Source: PALSA-1296 sp038322815
GTDB taxonomy: Bacteria; Bacteroidota; Ignavibacteria; Palsa-1295
Length of the DNA: 64,000 bases
NCBI GenBank assembly: GCA_038322815.1
Contig: JBBQGG010000003.1
Location: forward strand, 27,813-91,812
Direction of reading: 5' to 3'
Shown piece after piece: positions 1-9,503 of the stretch; the stretch's first letter is position 1, and each line of letters opens with the position of its first letter. A program made the translations under genes and the position numbers. The notes under the pieces were generated by a model. That model did not search any database, had not been told where the DNA came from, and was given only the letters and a program-made list of their open reading frames with translations.

Positions 1-14
1 AATGGCATCAAAAA

Positions 15-2207
15 TTGATCGAGAGATTCTTTGCCGCTCCGGTTGCACAAGATCCAATGGCTTCGAATGGCAGACTCTATCTTGTACTTGCAATTTTTCT
101 TATCGGATTTTGTGCTGTAATAGGCAAACTCTTCAAAGTACAGGTTCTGGAGCATGCAGCGCTGAGTGAACAAGCAGCCAGCCAGTATCAGATGCAAGTC
201 TCGCTTCCGGCGCGCCGCGGAGTCGTTCGTGATCGTAACGGAGTTATCTTAGCTTCAAATGCTTTTGTTGTTAAATTCGCTTTCGATCCCGACGAAATAA
301 AAAATAAACCGGCAGTTGCAGCGGCTTTCAGCGGAGTTTTCGGGAAGCCCAAAGAATATTATGAAAAATTTTTACGTGATACGGCTCGGCACTATATAGT
401 GGTTGAGCGCGAAGTTCCGCAGGAGATCGCAATAAAACTTGACGGCATCAAAGAGCGCGGTGTTATGCGCGAAACAGATGAGCGCAGGCATTATGCTTTC
501 GGTACGAAAGGCTCGCATATTCTTGGTTTCGCCAGTAAAGACGGACGAGGTCTTGCAGGGCTTGAATTATTCAATGATAAAATTTTGCGCGGCTCTGATG
601 GCACTGCCATCATGCAGCGCGACGGCAAAGGCTTTCGCAGACCTGATGTAGATTACGATCAAGTGCCGCCTACGAACGGTGACGATCTAACACTAACAAT
701 AGATGAAGGCTTGCAAGCAGTTACGGAAAATGCACTTCGAGCAGGTGTTGTTCGCGCCAATGCTGAAGCAGGAATTGCAATAGTATTAAATCCGAGAACA
801 GGCGAAATACTTTCGCTTGCAAATATGCCGGATTTTAATCCGAATGATTTTTTCTCTGCATCGAATGATATGCTGCGCAATCGTGCGATCACCGATGCAT
901 TCGAACCCGGTTCAACGATGAAAGTTTTGACGGCAGCGATCGCACTGAACGAAGGTGCTTGGAAGCCCGAAGATAAAGTTGATGCGCAAGGGGGGACATG
1001 GGTAGTTGAAGGCGGCGCGAAGATCAAGGATACCCATGAATACGGAGTACTGACATTTCGCCAAGCATTAGAAAAATCGAGCAATGTCTGTTTTGCAAAA
1101 ATTTCCGATAAACTTGAGCGCAGAAGATTTTATAAATACATGCGTGATTTCGGGATGAGCGTGCTTTCAGGAATTGATCTGCCGGGTGAGATCAAAGGCA
1201 GTCTGCATAAGCCCGATAAATGGAGCGTGAATTCCAAACGTTATATCGCATTCGGATATGAAATGACGGCTACGCCCCTCCAACTTGCAATGGCGTATGC
1301 AACGATTGCAAATTTCGGCGTGATGATGAAGCCATACATCGTTGCAAAGCGGACGAACATCAAAGGCGAAGTGACGGAAATTCATCCGCAGGAAATTCGC
1401 AGAGTTGTAAGTGCAGAATCAGCAAAGACATTGATAGATATTATGCGCGGCGTTGTGGATTCAGGAACAGGAACTTCGACGAAGATCAAAGGAATAAACA
1501 TTGCCGGCAAAACAGGCACTGCCCAGCAATTTGTCGGCGGCCATTATTCAAAAGAGCATTATACATCAAGTTTCATCGGGTTTTTCCCGGCAGAAAAACC
1601 CGAGTATGAAATTTTAGTAATTATGCGTTCGCCAAAGCATGGATATTATGGCGGTGTAGTCAGCGCTCCGGTTTTCCGGGAGATCGCCATGTCGATCTTA
1701 GAACAAAATGGAAAACTTCCTACGGATGCAAGATCGCCTCTTCAAATGGCATCGACAACTCCGATCGTAGAAGAAGGCGGAGCGATTGAAATTGACGGCA
1801 CAGTGCTTCGCCCGCGCGAACATGATGATGATCGCGAAATGCCGGATGTTCGCGGCTTAACGCAGGATGTCGCACGCTCGACACTTGCAGCGCAAGGATT
1901 TGTAGTGGTAAGCGGCGCTCAAAAAGGAGTAGTAGAGCGCACAACAAGATTTGGTAGTGATTCTGTCCGATTCGTTCTTCGTGCGCCGGATGCTGAAGGG
2001 GAAACTTCAAAACTTACGGGTGAAAGCCGGTTAGTAGAAGTCCCTGATTTTAAGCAAATGCCGATGGCACGGGCAATGAAATTCGGTGCTGCAAGCAACG
2101 TGCGTATTCGACTTGTCGGAGACGGCAAAGTTGAAAAACAAATCCCCGAAGCAGGGGCAAGAGTTGACGCAAAGAATCCTATCGTTACGCTCTTTGGCGA
2201 TGAATAG
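15..2207 (+). CDS. ftsI: Class B penicillin-binding protein with PASTA domains (FtsI/SpoVD type)
   Basis: Septal peptidoglycan transpeptidase anchored in the inner membrane. One N-terminal membrane helix (about residues 21-40) is followed by the PBP dimerisation domain (PARRGVVRDRNG). The transpeptidase domain shows all three active-site motifs: STMK near residue 300, SSN near 355 and KTGT near 498. Two PASTA-like modules follow (about 610-665 and 672-730), which is less usual in Gram-negative FtsI and recalls SpoVD/PBP2X. The listed start is a TTG whose TTGA overlaps the stop of an upstream reading frame (last codons NGIKN, stop at 16-18), probably the end of an ftsL-like gene. An ATG at 57 is an equally good start. 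First gene of the visible dcw cluster, with murE next. Function is certain; only the start is open. Confidence 0.93.
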   Translation: MIERFFAAPVAQDPMASNGRLYLVLAIFLIGFCAVIGKLFKVQVLEHAALSEQAASQYQMQVSLPARRGVVRDRNGVILASNAFVVKFAFDPDEIKNKPAVAAAFSGVFGKPKEYYEKFLRDTARHYIVVEREVPQEIAIKLDGIKERGVMRETDERRHYAFGTKGSHILGFASKDGRGLAGLELFNDKILRGSDGTAIMQRDGKGFRRPDVDYDQVPPTNGDDLTLTIDEGLQAVTENALRAGVVRANAEAGIAIVLNPRTGEILSLANMPDFNPNDFFSASNDMLRNRAITDAFEPGSTMKVLTAAIALNEGAWKPEDKVDAQGGTWVVEGGAKIKDTHEYGVLTFRQALEKSSNVCFAKISDKLERRRFYKYMRDFGMSVLSGIDLPGEIKGSLHKPDKWSVNSKRYIAFGYEMTATPLQLAMAYATIANFGVMMKPYIVAKRTNIKGEVTEIHPQEIRRVVSAESAKTLIDIMRGVVDSGTGTSTKIKGINIAGKTGTAQQFVGGHYSKEHYTSSFIGFFPAEKPEYEILVIMRSPKHGYYGGVVSAPVFREIAMSILEQNGKLPTDARSPLQMASTTPIVEEGGAIEIDGTVLRPREHDDDREMPDVRGLTQDVARSTLAAQGFVVVSGAQKGVVERTTRFGSDSVRFVLRAPDAEGETSKLTGESRLVEVPDFKQMPMARAMKFGAASNVRIRLVGDGKVEKQIPEAGARVDAKNPIVTLFGDE

Positions 2208-2223
2208 AAATTTGTTTTTGCTG

Positions 2224-2249
2224 TATGCAATATCTTCGTATATTGCATA
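2224..2249. other. Perfect stem-loop between ftsI and murE
   Basis: TATGCAATAT and ATATTGCATA form a 10-bp perfect stem around a six-base CTTCGT loop, 17 bp after the ftsI stop. No T-run follows, so it does not look like an intrinsic terminator. It could be an mRNA-processing or stability hairpin or a dyad operator. Function unknown. Confidence 0.4.
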
Positions 2250-2345
2250 TTATAAAAAACTCTACATCTATGATCACGCCAAAGTTATTTAGGGATGACG
2301 AAATTTTTTCGGAGCATCCGTACAAAAAGCAATGTTCTTTGAAAA

Positions 2346-3860
2346 ATGAAATTCAGTGAGCTCACGCGGCAACGAGAGATCGGTGTCCTCGCCCTAAACG
2401 GCTTGAAGGACGCCGATCTCTCTGACCCGCAATATGATTCAAGAAATGTAAAAAGCGGCTCCGCATTCTTTGCAATAAAAGGAATCGCTGCCGATGGACA
2501 TAGCTTTATCAAAAGCGCAATTGAAAAGGGCGCGACGACAATCGTCCTGGAAGATGCATCGGCGTTCAGCGATGCAGACGCTGAAGCAAAAAAAGTTAAT
2601 CGTATTCTTGTATCCAATGCTCGTAAAGCACTTTCAATTATTTCCGAAGAAGCCTTCGGATCGGCTTCAAGAAAGATACGAATGATCGGCATTACCGGGA
2701 CGAATGGTAAAACCACAACGACAAATCTTATCAAACAAATTTTAGAATGGCGAGGCGAAAAAGTCGGGCTGATAGGTACGATCGGAAATTATATCGGTGA
2801 TCGGTTTATTCCATCTGAACATACTACTCCCGAATCAAGAGATATTTCTGAACTGCTGGCAAAGATGTTTGAAGAACAAGTAACAACGTGTGTGATGGAA
2901 GTCAGTTCGCATTCGATTACATTAGACCGCATTGCAGCGCTTGATTTTGATATAGGCGTCTTTACGAATCTGACGCAGGATCATCTAGATTTCCATGAGA
3001 CGATGGAAAAATACGCCGAAGCAAAACAAATATTTTTTACCGGATTAAAAGAGACAGCAGTTGCGATCACCAATGCCGGAAGCGATTACGGAGAATTTAT
3101 GAATGAGCATACGATTGCGAATGCTCATTCGTATGGGTTGGACGATGGATCGAAATTCGGCAATGCCGATCTCGTTGCATCGAAAATTAGTTACTCACTG
3201 CGGGGAACGTCATTCACCATTAAAAAACGGTATTCTGATGAACAAACAATATTTCACAGCAAGCTCGTTGGTAAATTTAATGTCGAGAACGTATTGGCGG
3301 CAGCATCAGCGCTGTATTTCGGCATCGAAGGATTTTCGCTCGAAATCCTCGGGCAAGCGGCGCAGAGCCTTCGTCCGGTGCGCGGCCGCTTCGAACAGAT
3401 AGAATTGCCAACAGGCGGGCTTGCTATAATTGATTATGCTCACACACCCGATGCATTAGAAAATGTTTTGCTGACGATTCGCGATCTCGATGTAAATACA
3501 AAGATCACAACGATCTTCGGCTGCGGAGGCGATAGAGATAAAACCAAGCGCTCAAAAATGGGAGCAATAGCAGATAGATTATCGGATGCAGTTATCATAA
3601 CAAATGATAATCCACGAACCGAAGATGCGCATTCTATTGCTCATCAAATCTTAGAAGGTATTCCAATTCGTAAGAGAATGGAAACGGAAATAATATTAGA
3701 TCGCGCTCAAGCAATTATTTCAGCATTGGATTCATCAGGAGGAAATGATGTACTGCTCATTGCCGGAAAAGGGCATGAGGATTATCAGATCATCGGCAAA
3801 GAGAAAATACATTTTAATGACAGTGAAGTTATAGAGGAGTGGATTAAAGCAAATCATTAA
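2346..3860 (+). CDS. murE: UDP-N-acetylmuramoyl-tripeptide synthetase MurE
   Basis: Cytoplasmic Mur ligase adding the third stem-peptide residue to UDP-MurNAc-L-Ala-D-Glu. The ATP-binding GTNGKTTT loop lies near residue 117, and the central and C-terminal Mur ligase domains are complete at 504 residues, slightly above the usual size. The DNPRTE sequence near residue 420 is the DNPR signature that in characterised MurE enzymes marks meso-diaminopimelate specificity, so the wall is predicted to be meso-DAP type. It follows ftsI after 138 bp and precedes murF, with a palindromic repeat in between. Confidence 0.96.
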   Translation: MKFSELTRQREIGVLALNGLKDADLSDPQYDSRNVKSGSAFFAIKGIAADGHSFIKSAIEKGATTIVLEDASAFSDADAEAKKVNRILVSNARKALSIISEEAFGSASRKIRMIGITGTNGKTTTTNLIKQILEWRGEKVGLIGTIGNYIGDRFIPSEHTTPESRDISELLAKMFEEQVTTCVMEVSSHSITLDRIAALDFDIGVFTNLTQDHLDFHETMEKYAEAKQIFFTGLKETAVAITNAGSDYGEFMNEHTIANAHSYGLDDGSKFGNADLVASKISYSLRGTSFTIKKRYSDEQTIFHSKLVGKFNVENVLAAASALYFGIEGFSLEILGQAAQSLRPVRGRFEQIELPTGGLAIIDYAHTPDALENVLLTIRDLDVNTKITTIFGCGGDRDKTKRSKMGAIADRLSDAVIITNDNPRTEDAHSIAHQILEGIPIRKRMETEIILDRAQAIISALDSSGGNDVLLIAGKGHEDYQIIGKEKIHFNDSEVIEEWIKANH

Positions 3861-3863
3861 TAG

Positions 3864-3973
3864 TGTCATTGCGAGGAGGGCTTCAGCCCGACGAAGCAAT
3901 CCCCCTGAGGATAGCAGCATGGCACATCCTGATATAATCATCAGTGAGATTGCTTCGCTGCGCTCGCAATGAC
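3864..3973. repeat. Dispersed palindromic repeat, family A, copy 1
   Basis: The element opens with TGTCATTGCGAGGAG and CGACGAAGCAATC and closes with GATTGCTTCG and CGCAATGACAC, so its two arms are imperfect inverted repeats. It fills most of the murE-murF gap and begins 3 bp after the murE stop. Similar copies lie at 5380, 9362 and 23176. It has no coding capacity and resembles REP/MITE-like intergenic repeats. Confidence 0.8.
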
Positions 3974-3987
3974 ACAAGAGAAAATAA

Positions 3988-5379
3988 ATGAATCTAACAA
4001 TCCAAGATATACTTAGCATTATAAGAATAAAAGAGCAAAACCTCTCCAAACTTCCTGCTGCAAAAAAGATTCACAACGTCTCCACCGATTCCCGCTCTAT
4101 AAAAAAGGGAGATCTCTTCATCGCACTTCGTGGAGAAAATTTTGACGGCCATGGGTTTATTAAAGCTGTTGAAGAACAGGGAGCACTAGCAGCTGTTGTT
4201 GATGAAAAATGGTATAAAAGAAATAAAAAAACAGCCAAACTCCCGCTTCTTATAGTAAAGAATACTCTTGATAGTTACGGAGAACTTGCGAATCTTTATA
4301 GAAAAAAGTTTAGCATCCCGGTCTTGCTTGTTGCAGGATCAAATGGCAAGACAACGATGAAGGAAGTGATTAGTCATGTCTTAGGAACGTCGTTCAACGT
4401 CTTAAAGACTGAGGCAAATTATAACAATCACGTTGGCTTGCCACGGATGCTATTCCGATTGAATACAAAGCATGAGATTGCAGTGCTTGAGATCGGCACA
4501 AACCATCCGGGCGAAATTAGGTGGCTGACTCGCGTTGCGGAGCCCACTCATGGCATCATCACAAATATCGGCAGAGAGCATCTTGAATTCTTCAAGAATG
4601 TCAGCGGAGTTGCAAAGGAAGAGCTTGCACTATTTAAACATCTTGGAAAATCAAAGGGATTTATTTTTATTAATGAAGACGACACTTTCCTTTCCAAAGA
4701 AAAAAAAAATTTTGCCGGCAGAAATATTTCTTTCGGAAAAAACTCAAAGTCTGATGTCAGCGCTGTTTCGAAGGGTTTTACACCCGAAGCAAAACTCAAA
4801 GTTGAAATACAGATAGGCTCAAAAAAAGTTGAAGTCAAGACCAACATTATTGCTGAGTATGCTCCATCACTAATTGCAGGCGTTACAGCAGTCACTTCCT
4901 ATTTCGGATTGACATCGGCTGAGATCAAGAAATCGCTTGAAAGTTATAAGCCGCATTCAAAGCGAATGGAAATAGTCAAACTCCGAAGCGGGGGAACAGG
5001 GATAAACGATAGCTATAATGCAAATCCCGAATCGTTCTTAGCAGCGCTCGAAACATTGAAGAAGATACCTGCTAAAGGAAAGAAGTATGTCATTACAGGC
5101 GATATGTTCGAATTAGGGAACACTTCAAAGAAAGAACATACATTGCTCGGTAAGGCAATGGCAAAATATACATTCGATGGTTATTATTTCACAGGCAAAG
5201 ATATGAAGTTCGCTTTTGCAGAAGTTATAAAAGCAAATGCTAAACTTCATGCAACCTACGAATCGAATAAAGAAGCGATCTGCGAAGCATTAAAAATAGT
5301 GCTCAAACGAGGAGATGTGATTCTTATTAAAGGATCGCGCGGGATGAAGATGGAGGAAATTTTTGAGAAATTATTATAG
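3988..5379 (+). CDS. murF: UDP-N-acetylmuramoyl-tripeptide:D-Ala-D-Ala ligase MurF
   Basis: Last cytoplasmic Mur ligase, joining D-Ala-D-Ala to the tripeptide precursor. The N-terminal domain has the DSR motif (STDSRSIKKGDLFIALRG), the ATP loop is GSNGKTTMKE near residue 117, and NDSYNANP marks the C-terminal domain. At 463 residues it is normal length. The TAG stop is the last codon before a family A repeat begins at 5380. Between murE and mraY, as in other dcw clusters. Confidence 0.95.
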   Translation: MNLTIQDILSIIRIKEQNLSKLPAAKKIHNVSTDSRSIKKGDLFIALRGENFDGHGFIKAVEEQGALAAVVDEKWYKRNKKTAKLPLLIVKNTLDSYGELANLYRKKFSIPVLLVAGSNGKTTMKEVISHVLGTSFNVLKTEANYNNHVGLPRMLFRLNTKHEIAVLEIGTNHPGEIRWLTRVAEPTHGIITNIGREHLEFFKNVSGVAKEELALFKHLGKSKGFIFINEDDTFLSKEKKNFAGRNISFGKNSKSDVSAVSKGFTPEAKLKVEIQIGSKKVEVKTNIIAEYAPSLIAGVTAVTSYFGLTSAEIKKSLESYKPHSKRMEIVKLRSGGTGINDSYNANPESFLAALETLKKIPAKGKKYVITGDMFELGNTSKKEHTLLGKAMAKYTFDGYYFTGKDMKFAFAEVIKANAKLHATYESNKEAICEALKIVLKRGDVILIKGSRGMKMEEIFEKLL

Positions 5380-5516
5380 TGTCATTGCGAGGAGGACTTT
5401 AGTCCGACGAAGCAATCTCCGGAAGTTAGTAAGAGATTAACGAGCTACAATCTATCAGGGGATTCCTCACATCGTTTTTTCGCTTCGCGAAAAAAATCTC
5501 CATTCGGAATGACACT
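5380..5516. repeat. Dispersed palindromic repeat, family A, copy 2
   Basis: It starts TGTCATTGCGAGGAG directly after the murF stop and ends GGAATGACACTG. The middle holds a strong secondary hairpin (TTTTTTCGC, loop TTC, GCGAAAAAA). The right arm has diverged from copy 1. It lies between murF and mraY and would be transcribed with the operon. Confidence 0.72.
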
Positions 5517-5544
5517 GTAAAGAATTCGTAATTAAAAAAAGAGG

Positions 5545-6660
5545 ATGCTTTACTACTTATTCAACTGGATCAACCGCACATTTTCGCCTCCGGGCGGTGA
5601 GCTTATCCGGTATATCACGTTTCGCTCTGCTGTAGCTGCGCTCTCGGCGTTAGCGATCAGTTTTTTTATCGGACCGAAAATCATTGAAAAATTAAAATCT
5701 TTGCAGGTCAGTGAGCAGGGTAAGCTGGAAGCGCCGAAATCGCATTTATCAAAAGCAGGAACGCCGATGATGGGCGGAGTTATTATTCTGATCGCATCGC
5801 TCGGACCTACGCTGCTATGGGCAGATATTGGAAATCTCTTTATCATCTTAATTTTTTTAGCAACCCTCATCATGGGAAGCATTGGTTTTTTAGATGACTA
5901 TCTGAAGATCGTCAAGAAGAAAAAGAAGGGGCTGATAGCGCGGTATAAACTGATGGGGCAGATCGGAGTTGGTTTGATCGTCGGTCTTGGCATCATGCTC
6001 TCGCCGCATCAATTCCCTGATATTGCAACGGCGACGACAATGCCTTTCTTTAAGAATTTTGTTTTTGATTTCGGGAAGTGGTTTTATATTCCATTTGTGA
6101 TACTTGTTATTACGGCTACATCGAATGCAGTTAATTTAACTGATGGTCTCGATGGCTTAGCTGCCGGAACAGTTTCGATCGCATTTATCGGCATTATGGC
6201 AATAGCCTACTTCACCGGAAATTTGCAGCTTAGCGAATATCTGAATATTCCGTACCTCAGAGGAGCAGGAGAGCTGACCGTTTTTTGCGCGGCGCTTGTG
6301 GGAGCGTCGCTCGGATTCCTGTGGTTCAACGCCTACCCGGCGCAAGTGTTCATGGGCGATACAGGTTCACTTGCGCTGGGCGGCGCCATGGGGACAATGA
6401 TGGTGCTCGTTAAAAAGGAATTTATTCTTCCGATCATCGGCGGCATCTTCTTCATCGAATCGCTTTCAGTTATTTCGCAAACGCTGTACTTCAAATACAC
6501 CAGAAAAAGATTCGGAGAAGGAAAGAGAATTTTCAAAATGGCTCCGCTCCATCATCATTTCGAACTCATCGGCTGGGCTGAACCAAAGATCGTAACCCGC
6601 GCCTACATCGTTGCTATCTTGCTTGCGATCCTGACTCTTGCGACATTTAAGGTGAGGTAG
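5545..6660 (+). CDS. mraY: Phospho-MurNAc-pentapeptide transferase MraY
   Basis: Integral inner-membrane enzyme that transfers phospho-MurNAc-pentapeptide to undecaprenyl phosphate, making lipid I. About ten membrane helices are evident. Family motifs are all present: the KAGTPMMGG loop, FLDDYLK, LTDGLDGLA, the NAYPAQVFMGDTGSLALGG loop and the C-terminal PLHHHFE triad. The N-terminus (MLYYLF, then YITFR) aligns with the usual family start, so the ATG at 5545 is preferred although the purine-rich ribosome site is unusually close. Length 371 is slightly above the usual 320-360. Confidence 0.96.
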   Translation: MLYYLFNWINRTFSPPGGELIRYITFRSAVAALSALAISFFIGPKIIEKLKSLQVSEQGKLEAPKSHLSKAGTPMMGGVIILIASLGPTLLWADIGNLFIILIFLATLIMGSIGFLDDYLKIVKKKKKGLIARYKLMGQIGVGLIVGLGIMLSPHQFPDIATATTMPFFKNFVFDFGKWFYIPFVILVITATSNAVNLTDGLDGLAAGTVSIAFIGIMAIAYFTGNLQLSEYLNIPYLRGAGELTVFCAALVGASLGFLWFNAYPAQVFMGDTGSLALGGAMGTMMVLVKKEFILPIIGGIFFIESLSVISQTLYFKYTRKRFGEGKRIFKMAPLHHHFELIGWAEPKIVTRAYIVAILLAILTLATFKVR

Positions 6661-6668
6661 GAGAAAAT

Positions 6669-7930
6669 TTACTCTACTATCATCTTCAAAGTTTCCGAAC
6701 CGATTCTACAAAAATATATTCCGGGTGAAAATTTTTGGAGATCGAGATTTAGGGATGAAATATTGGGAGGTATTTCTTTCGTTCTAATTATTCTTCCAAG
6801 AAGATCAAGTACATCGAATTTTCTATCAGAAGAAAAAGGCGAAAAACGAAAATTTGCTATTTTAGTAACGGGATTTTCTATTAGAGTAAAATAATGCGTG
6901 GAGTTAAATATTTTGACTTCACTTTGTGATCCAACGCCGCCATCTGTCGTTTTATATAGTAATGAATTATTTGCAAGAGCATAGGCGGTTAATTCAGTGG
7001 CGCAGAAATTCTTTGCCAGTAGGTCGCAGAATCCCAATATATGCCAGTATCTCTGACATTCTGATACCCCCATGTTTTTCCACTATCGATTGTATGTTGG
7101 ATATATCCCCAATAACCCCCTGTGTAGCCAATTTTAGAGTTGTAAAAAGTGAAATTGCTTGAGTAATAATTGCTGACTTTGCTCCAAGTTCTTGATTTTC
7201 CATTCTCAGTACTACGGAAAATCCCCTCACCTCCAACCAAATAAACATTATCTGGCAAGGCTTTTACAGTTTGATATGCCTCGGTATAATCAATTACCCA
7301 TTCTAGCGCAGAGTATAGCCAAGTAAAACCACCATCGTTACTAACTTCGACGATGGTATTAGGGGGATCTCCTGCTTCAGAAATAAGGATCAGATTATTT
7401 GCATCTCTATAATCGAATGCAATAAACTTTCCAAGGCTGTCAAAAGTAATTGTATTGACTACAGTCCATGACTTGGCACCATCGATAGTTTTTTCAAAAT
7501 AAATGCTATCTGCACGAAAAGCAAGAGAATCCGATATTGAAGGGAAAGGTAATGGGTATGGGTATAGCGCACTATCTCTAAACCAAGAAATACCGGAGTT
7601 AGTAGTTTTGAATAATAGATTTTGCGACATATTACCATCTTGACTATATCCGATTATATATCCAATTATGCTATTGACAAAAAAAATATTTCTGAAATGG
7701 TAGGTGCAATTCGTACAGGAAGGTAAGGTAATCTCTTGCCAAAATGAACCACCATTTAATGTCGAATAAATTTTACTGGGATTATCGGTAATCAAAAAAC
7801 CATTCTCCGAAGTTAAAAAGGAAATATCTTTATACGAGCCTGAAATGTTAAGATGAAGTTGAAACCACCCTAATTGTGCAGAAGAGGAAGTTGTTTAAAC
7901 CAATGATAACAAAAGGAAGTAGTATTTCAT
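6669..7930 (-). pseudogene. Broken T9SS-secreted repeat protein, antisense inside the dcw cluster
   Basis: Reading on the minus strand from the ATG at 7930 gives a signal-peptide-like start (MKYYFLLLSLV). An in-frame TAA at 7895-7897 follows, and then the same frame continues with SSSAQLGWFQ and repeats with TTNSGISWF and GGFTWLYS motifs, typical of BNR/YCF48-like beta-propellers. Near 7000 the frame is lost: one frame ends in WQRISAPLN-stop while the next resumes ATELTAYA and runs into a C-terminal T9SS type A-like sorting domain (FRFSPF, VLDLLGR, FSPGIYFCRIG) ending at 6669. A single-base deletion would explain this. Two lesions argue for a pseudogene, though assembly errors are possible. 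Its position between mraY and murD, opposite to all neighbours, suggests insertion into the cluster. Confidence 0.75.
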
Positions 7931-7996
7931 AGCTTGTGTGAATCCTATAGATTACGAACTATGTAATCCATAAATCAATTCCAACAATCAAATTTT

Positions 7997-9346
7997 ATGC
8001 AGACACGCGGCAAACGCTTCACCGTGCTTGGCGCGGGGAAGTCGGGTCTGGCAAGCGTGAGGCTCCTTCTGAAACACAGAGGTAAAGTATTCGTCTCCGA
8101 TTCCATGAAGGCATCGAAGGCAACGGACGCAAAAAAAGAACTTGATGAACTTGGCGTTGCGTATGAATTTGGCAGCAATTCTCATCAGGTTTTAGAAGCG
8201 GATACAATAGTAATCAGTCCCGGAGTGCCGATCACTTCTTCGATCTTAGATCTTGCCCGCTCGAAAAATATTCCCATCATCGGCGAAATAGAACTTGCTT
8301 CCGGTTTTGCAGATGCTCCAATTGTTGCCATCACCGGCACAAATGGAAAAACAACTACCACGGCACTAACAGGCGAGATATTCAAAGATGCAGGATGGAA
8401 TACAATAATAGCAGGAAATATCGGAACGGCATTTGCCGATGTTGTAGAAAATGCAGTCGGTGAGAAAGCTGTAAATGTACTTGAAGTATCGAGCTTCCAA
8501 CTCGATACGATAAAAGATTTTCGTCCGAAAGTATCGGCACTGCTTAATATCACGCCCGATCATCTTGATCGTTATAAAAATTACGAAGCATATATCCAGT
8601 CGAAATTCAGAATCGCAGAGAATCAAAAAGGGCATGACATTTTTATTTATAATCATGATGATGAAGTACTCCGCAATTTTGCAGAGACAGTAAATGTGCG
8701 AACCCTTGGCTTTTCACTTCATGAAACTCTTAAACAAGGCGCATTTTTATCCGGCGATGAAATGATCGTCCGTTTCGGAAGAGAACGCGATGAAGTTATG
8801 AGTTGTGATAAGATCGGCATTCCCGGTCCGCATAATCTGATGAATGCAATGGCAGCAGTTCTCATTGCTCGCTCATTCGGAATCGAATACGAAAGTATTC
8901 GCAAAACGCTGATGACTTTCAAAGGCGTCGAACACCGGATCGAATTTGTCCGCGAACTTAACGGAGTAAAATATTATAATGACTCGAAGGCGACGAATGT
9001 CGATTCAGTAAAATATGCTCTGCGAAGTTTCAAAGAGCCGATAATTCTTATCGCAGGCGGAAAAGATAAGGGTAATGACTACGCAGCGATCAAAGACTTA
9101 GTGAAAGAGCATGTAAAGTTCATCGTAACCGTCGGTGACGGTGCGAAAAATTTGGAGAAAGCATTCAAAGGCATCGTCCCGCTTCATCCGGCAGAGTATT
9201 CGATGGGGCAAGCAGTGGAGATCGCAAAGTCATTAGCTGAAAGCGGTGATGTAGTGTTGCTGTCTCCAGCATGTGCAAGTTTTGATATGTTCGATAACTA
9301 TGAGCATAGGGGACGAGTGTTTAAGGAGTTAGTAAATAAATTATAG
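7997..9346 (+). CDS. murD: UDP-N-acetylmuramoyl-L-alanine:D-glutamate ligase MurD
   Basis: Cytoplasmic ligase adding D-Glu to UDP-MurNAc-L-Ala. The N-terminal Rossmann-like nucleotide domain (VLGAGKSGLASVRLLL) is followed by the ATP loop GTNGKTTTT near residue 115, then HRIEFV and YNDSKATN, typical of MurD. Length 449 is normal. The gene is separated from mraY by the antisense broken secreted-protein gene, so it probably needs its own promoter in the 7931-7996 gap. A family A repeat follows it. Confidence 0.96.
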   Translation: MQTRGKRFTVLGAGKSGLASVRLLLKHRGKVFVSDSMKASKATDAKKELDELGVAYEFGSNSHQVLEADTIVISPGVPITSSILDLARSKNIPIIGEIELASGFADAPIVAITGTNGKTTTTALTGEIFKDAGWNTIIAGNIGTAFADVVENAVGEKAVNVLEVSSFQLDTIKDFRPKVSALLNITPDHLDRYKNYEAYIQSKFRIAENQKGHDIFIYNHDDEVLRNFAETVNVRTLGFSLHETLKQGAFLSGDEMIVRFGRERDEVMSCDKIGIPGPHNLMNAMAAVLIARSFGIEYESIRKTLMTFKGVEHRIEFVRELNGVKYYNDSKATNVDSVKYALRSFKEPIILIAGGKDKGNDYAAIKDLVKEHVKFIVTVGDGAKNLEKAFKGIVPLHPAEYSMGQAVEIAKSLAESGDVVLLSPACASFDMFDNYEHRGRVFKELVNKL

Positions 9347-9361
9347 TTGTATATCAAACAA

Positions 9362-9467
9362 CGTCATTGGGAGCGACAGCGAAGCAATCTAAAATCTTAG
9401 AGATTGCGACAATATCGATATGTTAGATTGCTTCGTCGTCCGCTATGCGGATTCCTCGCAATGACGT
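9362..9467. repeat. Dispersed palindromic repeat, family A, copy 3
   Basis: Arms CGTCATTGGGAGCGACAGCG and CCTCGCAATGACG flank inner arms GAAGCAATCT and AGATTGCTTC, so the whole element can fold into one long imperfect hairpin. It lies between murD and ftsW. The left arm is more diverged than in copies 1, 2 and 4. Confidence 0.75.
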
Positions 9468-9503
9468 TACATTGATTTTGTATTTGTATAATAAAAGCAG
9501 AAT

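Noticed and set aside
659..1084. Long antisense ORFs under the ftsI, ftsZ, M1 peptidase and T9SS genes
   Set aside because: They follow the codon pattern of the sense genes, lack ribosome sites and show no protein family features.
2224..2249. Intrinsic terminator after ftsI
   Set aside because: AT-rich stem with no T-run, and the operon continues in the same direction.
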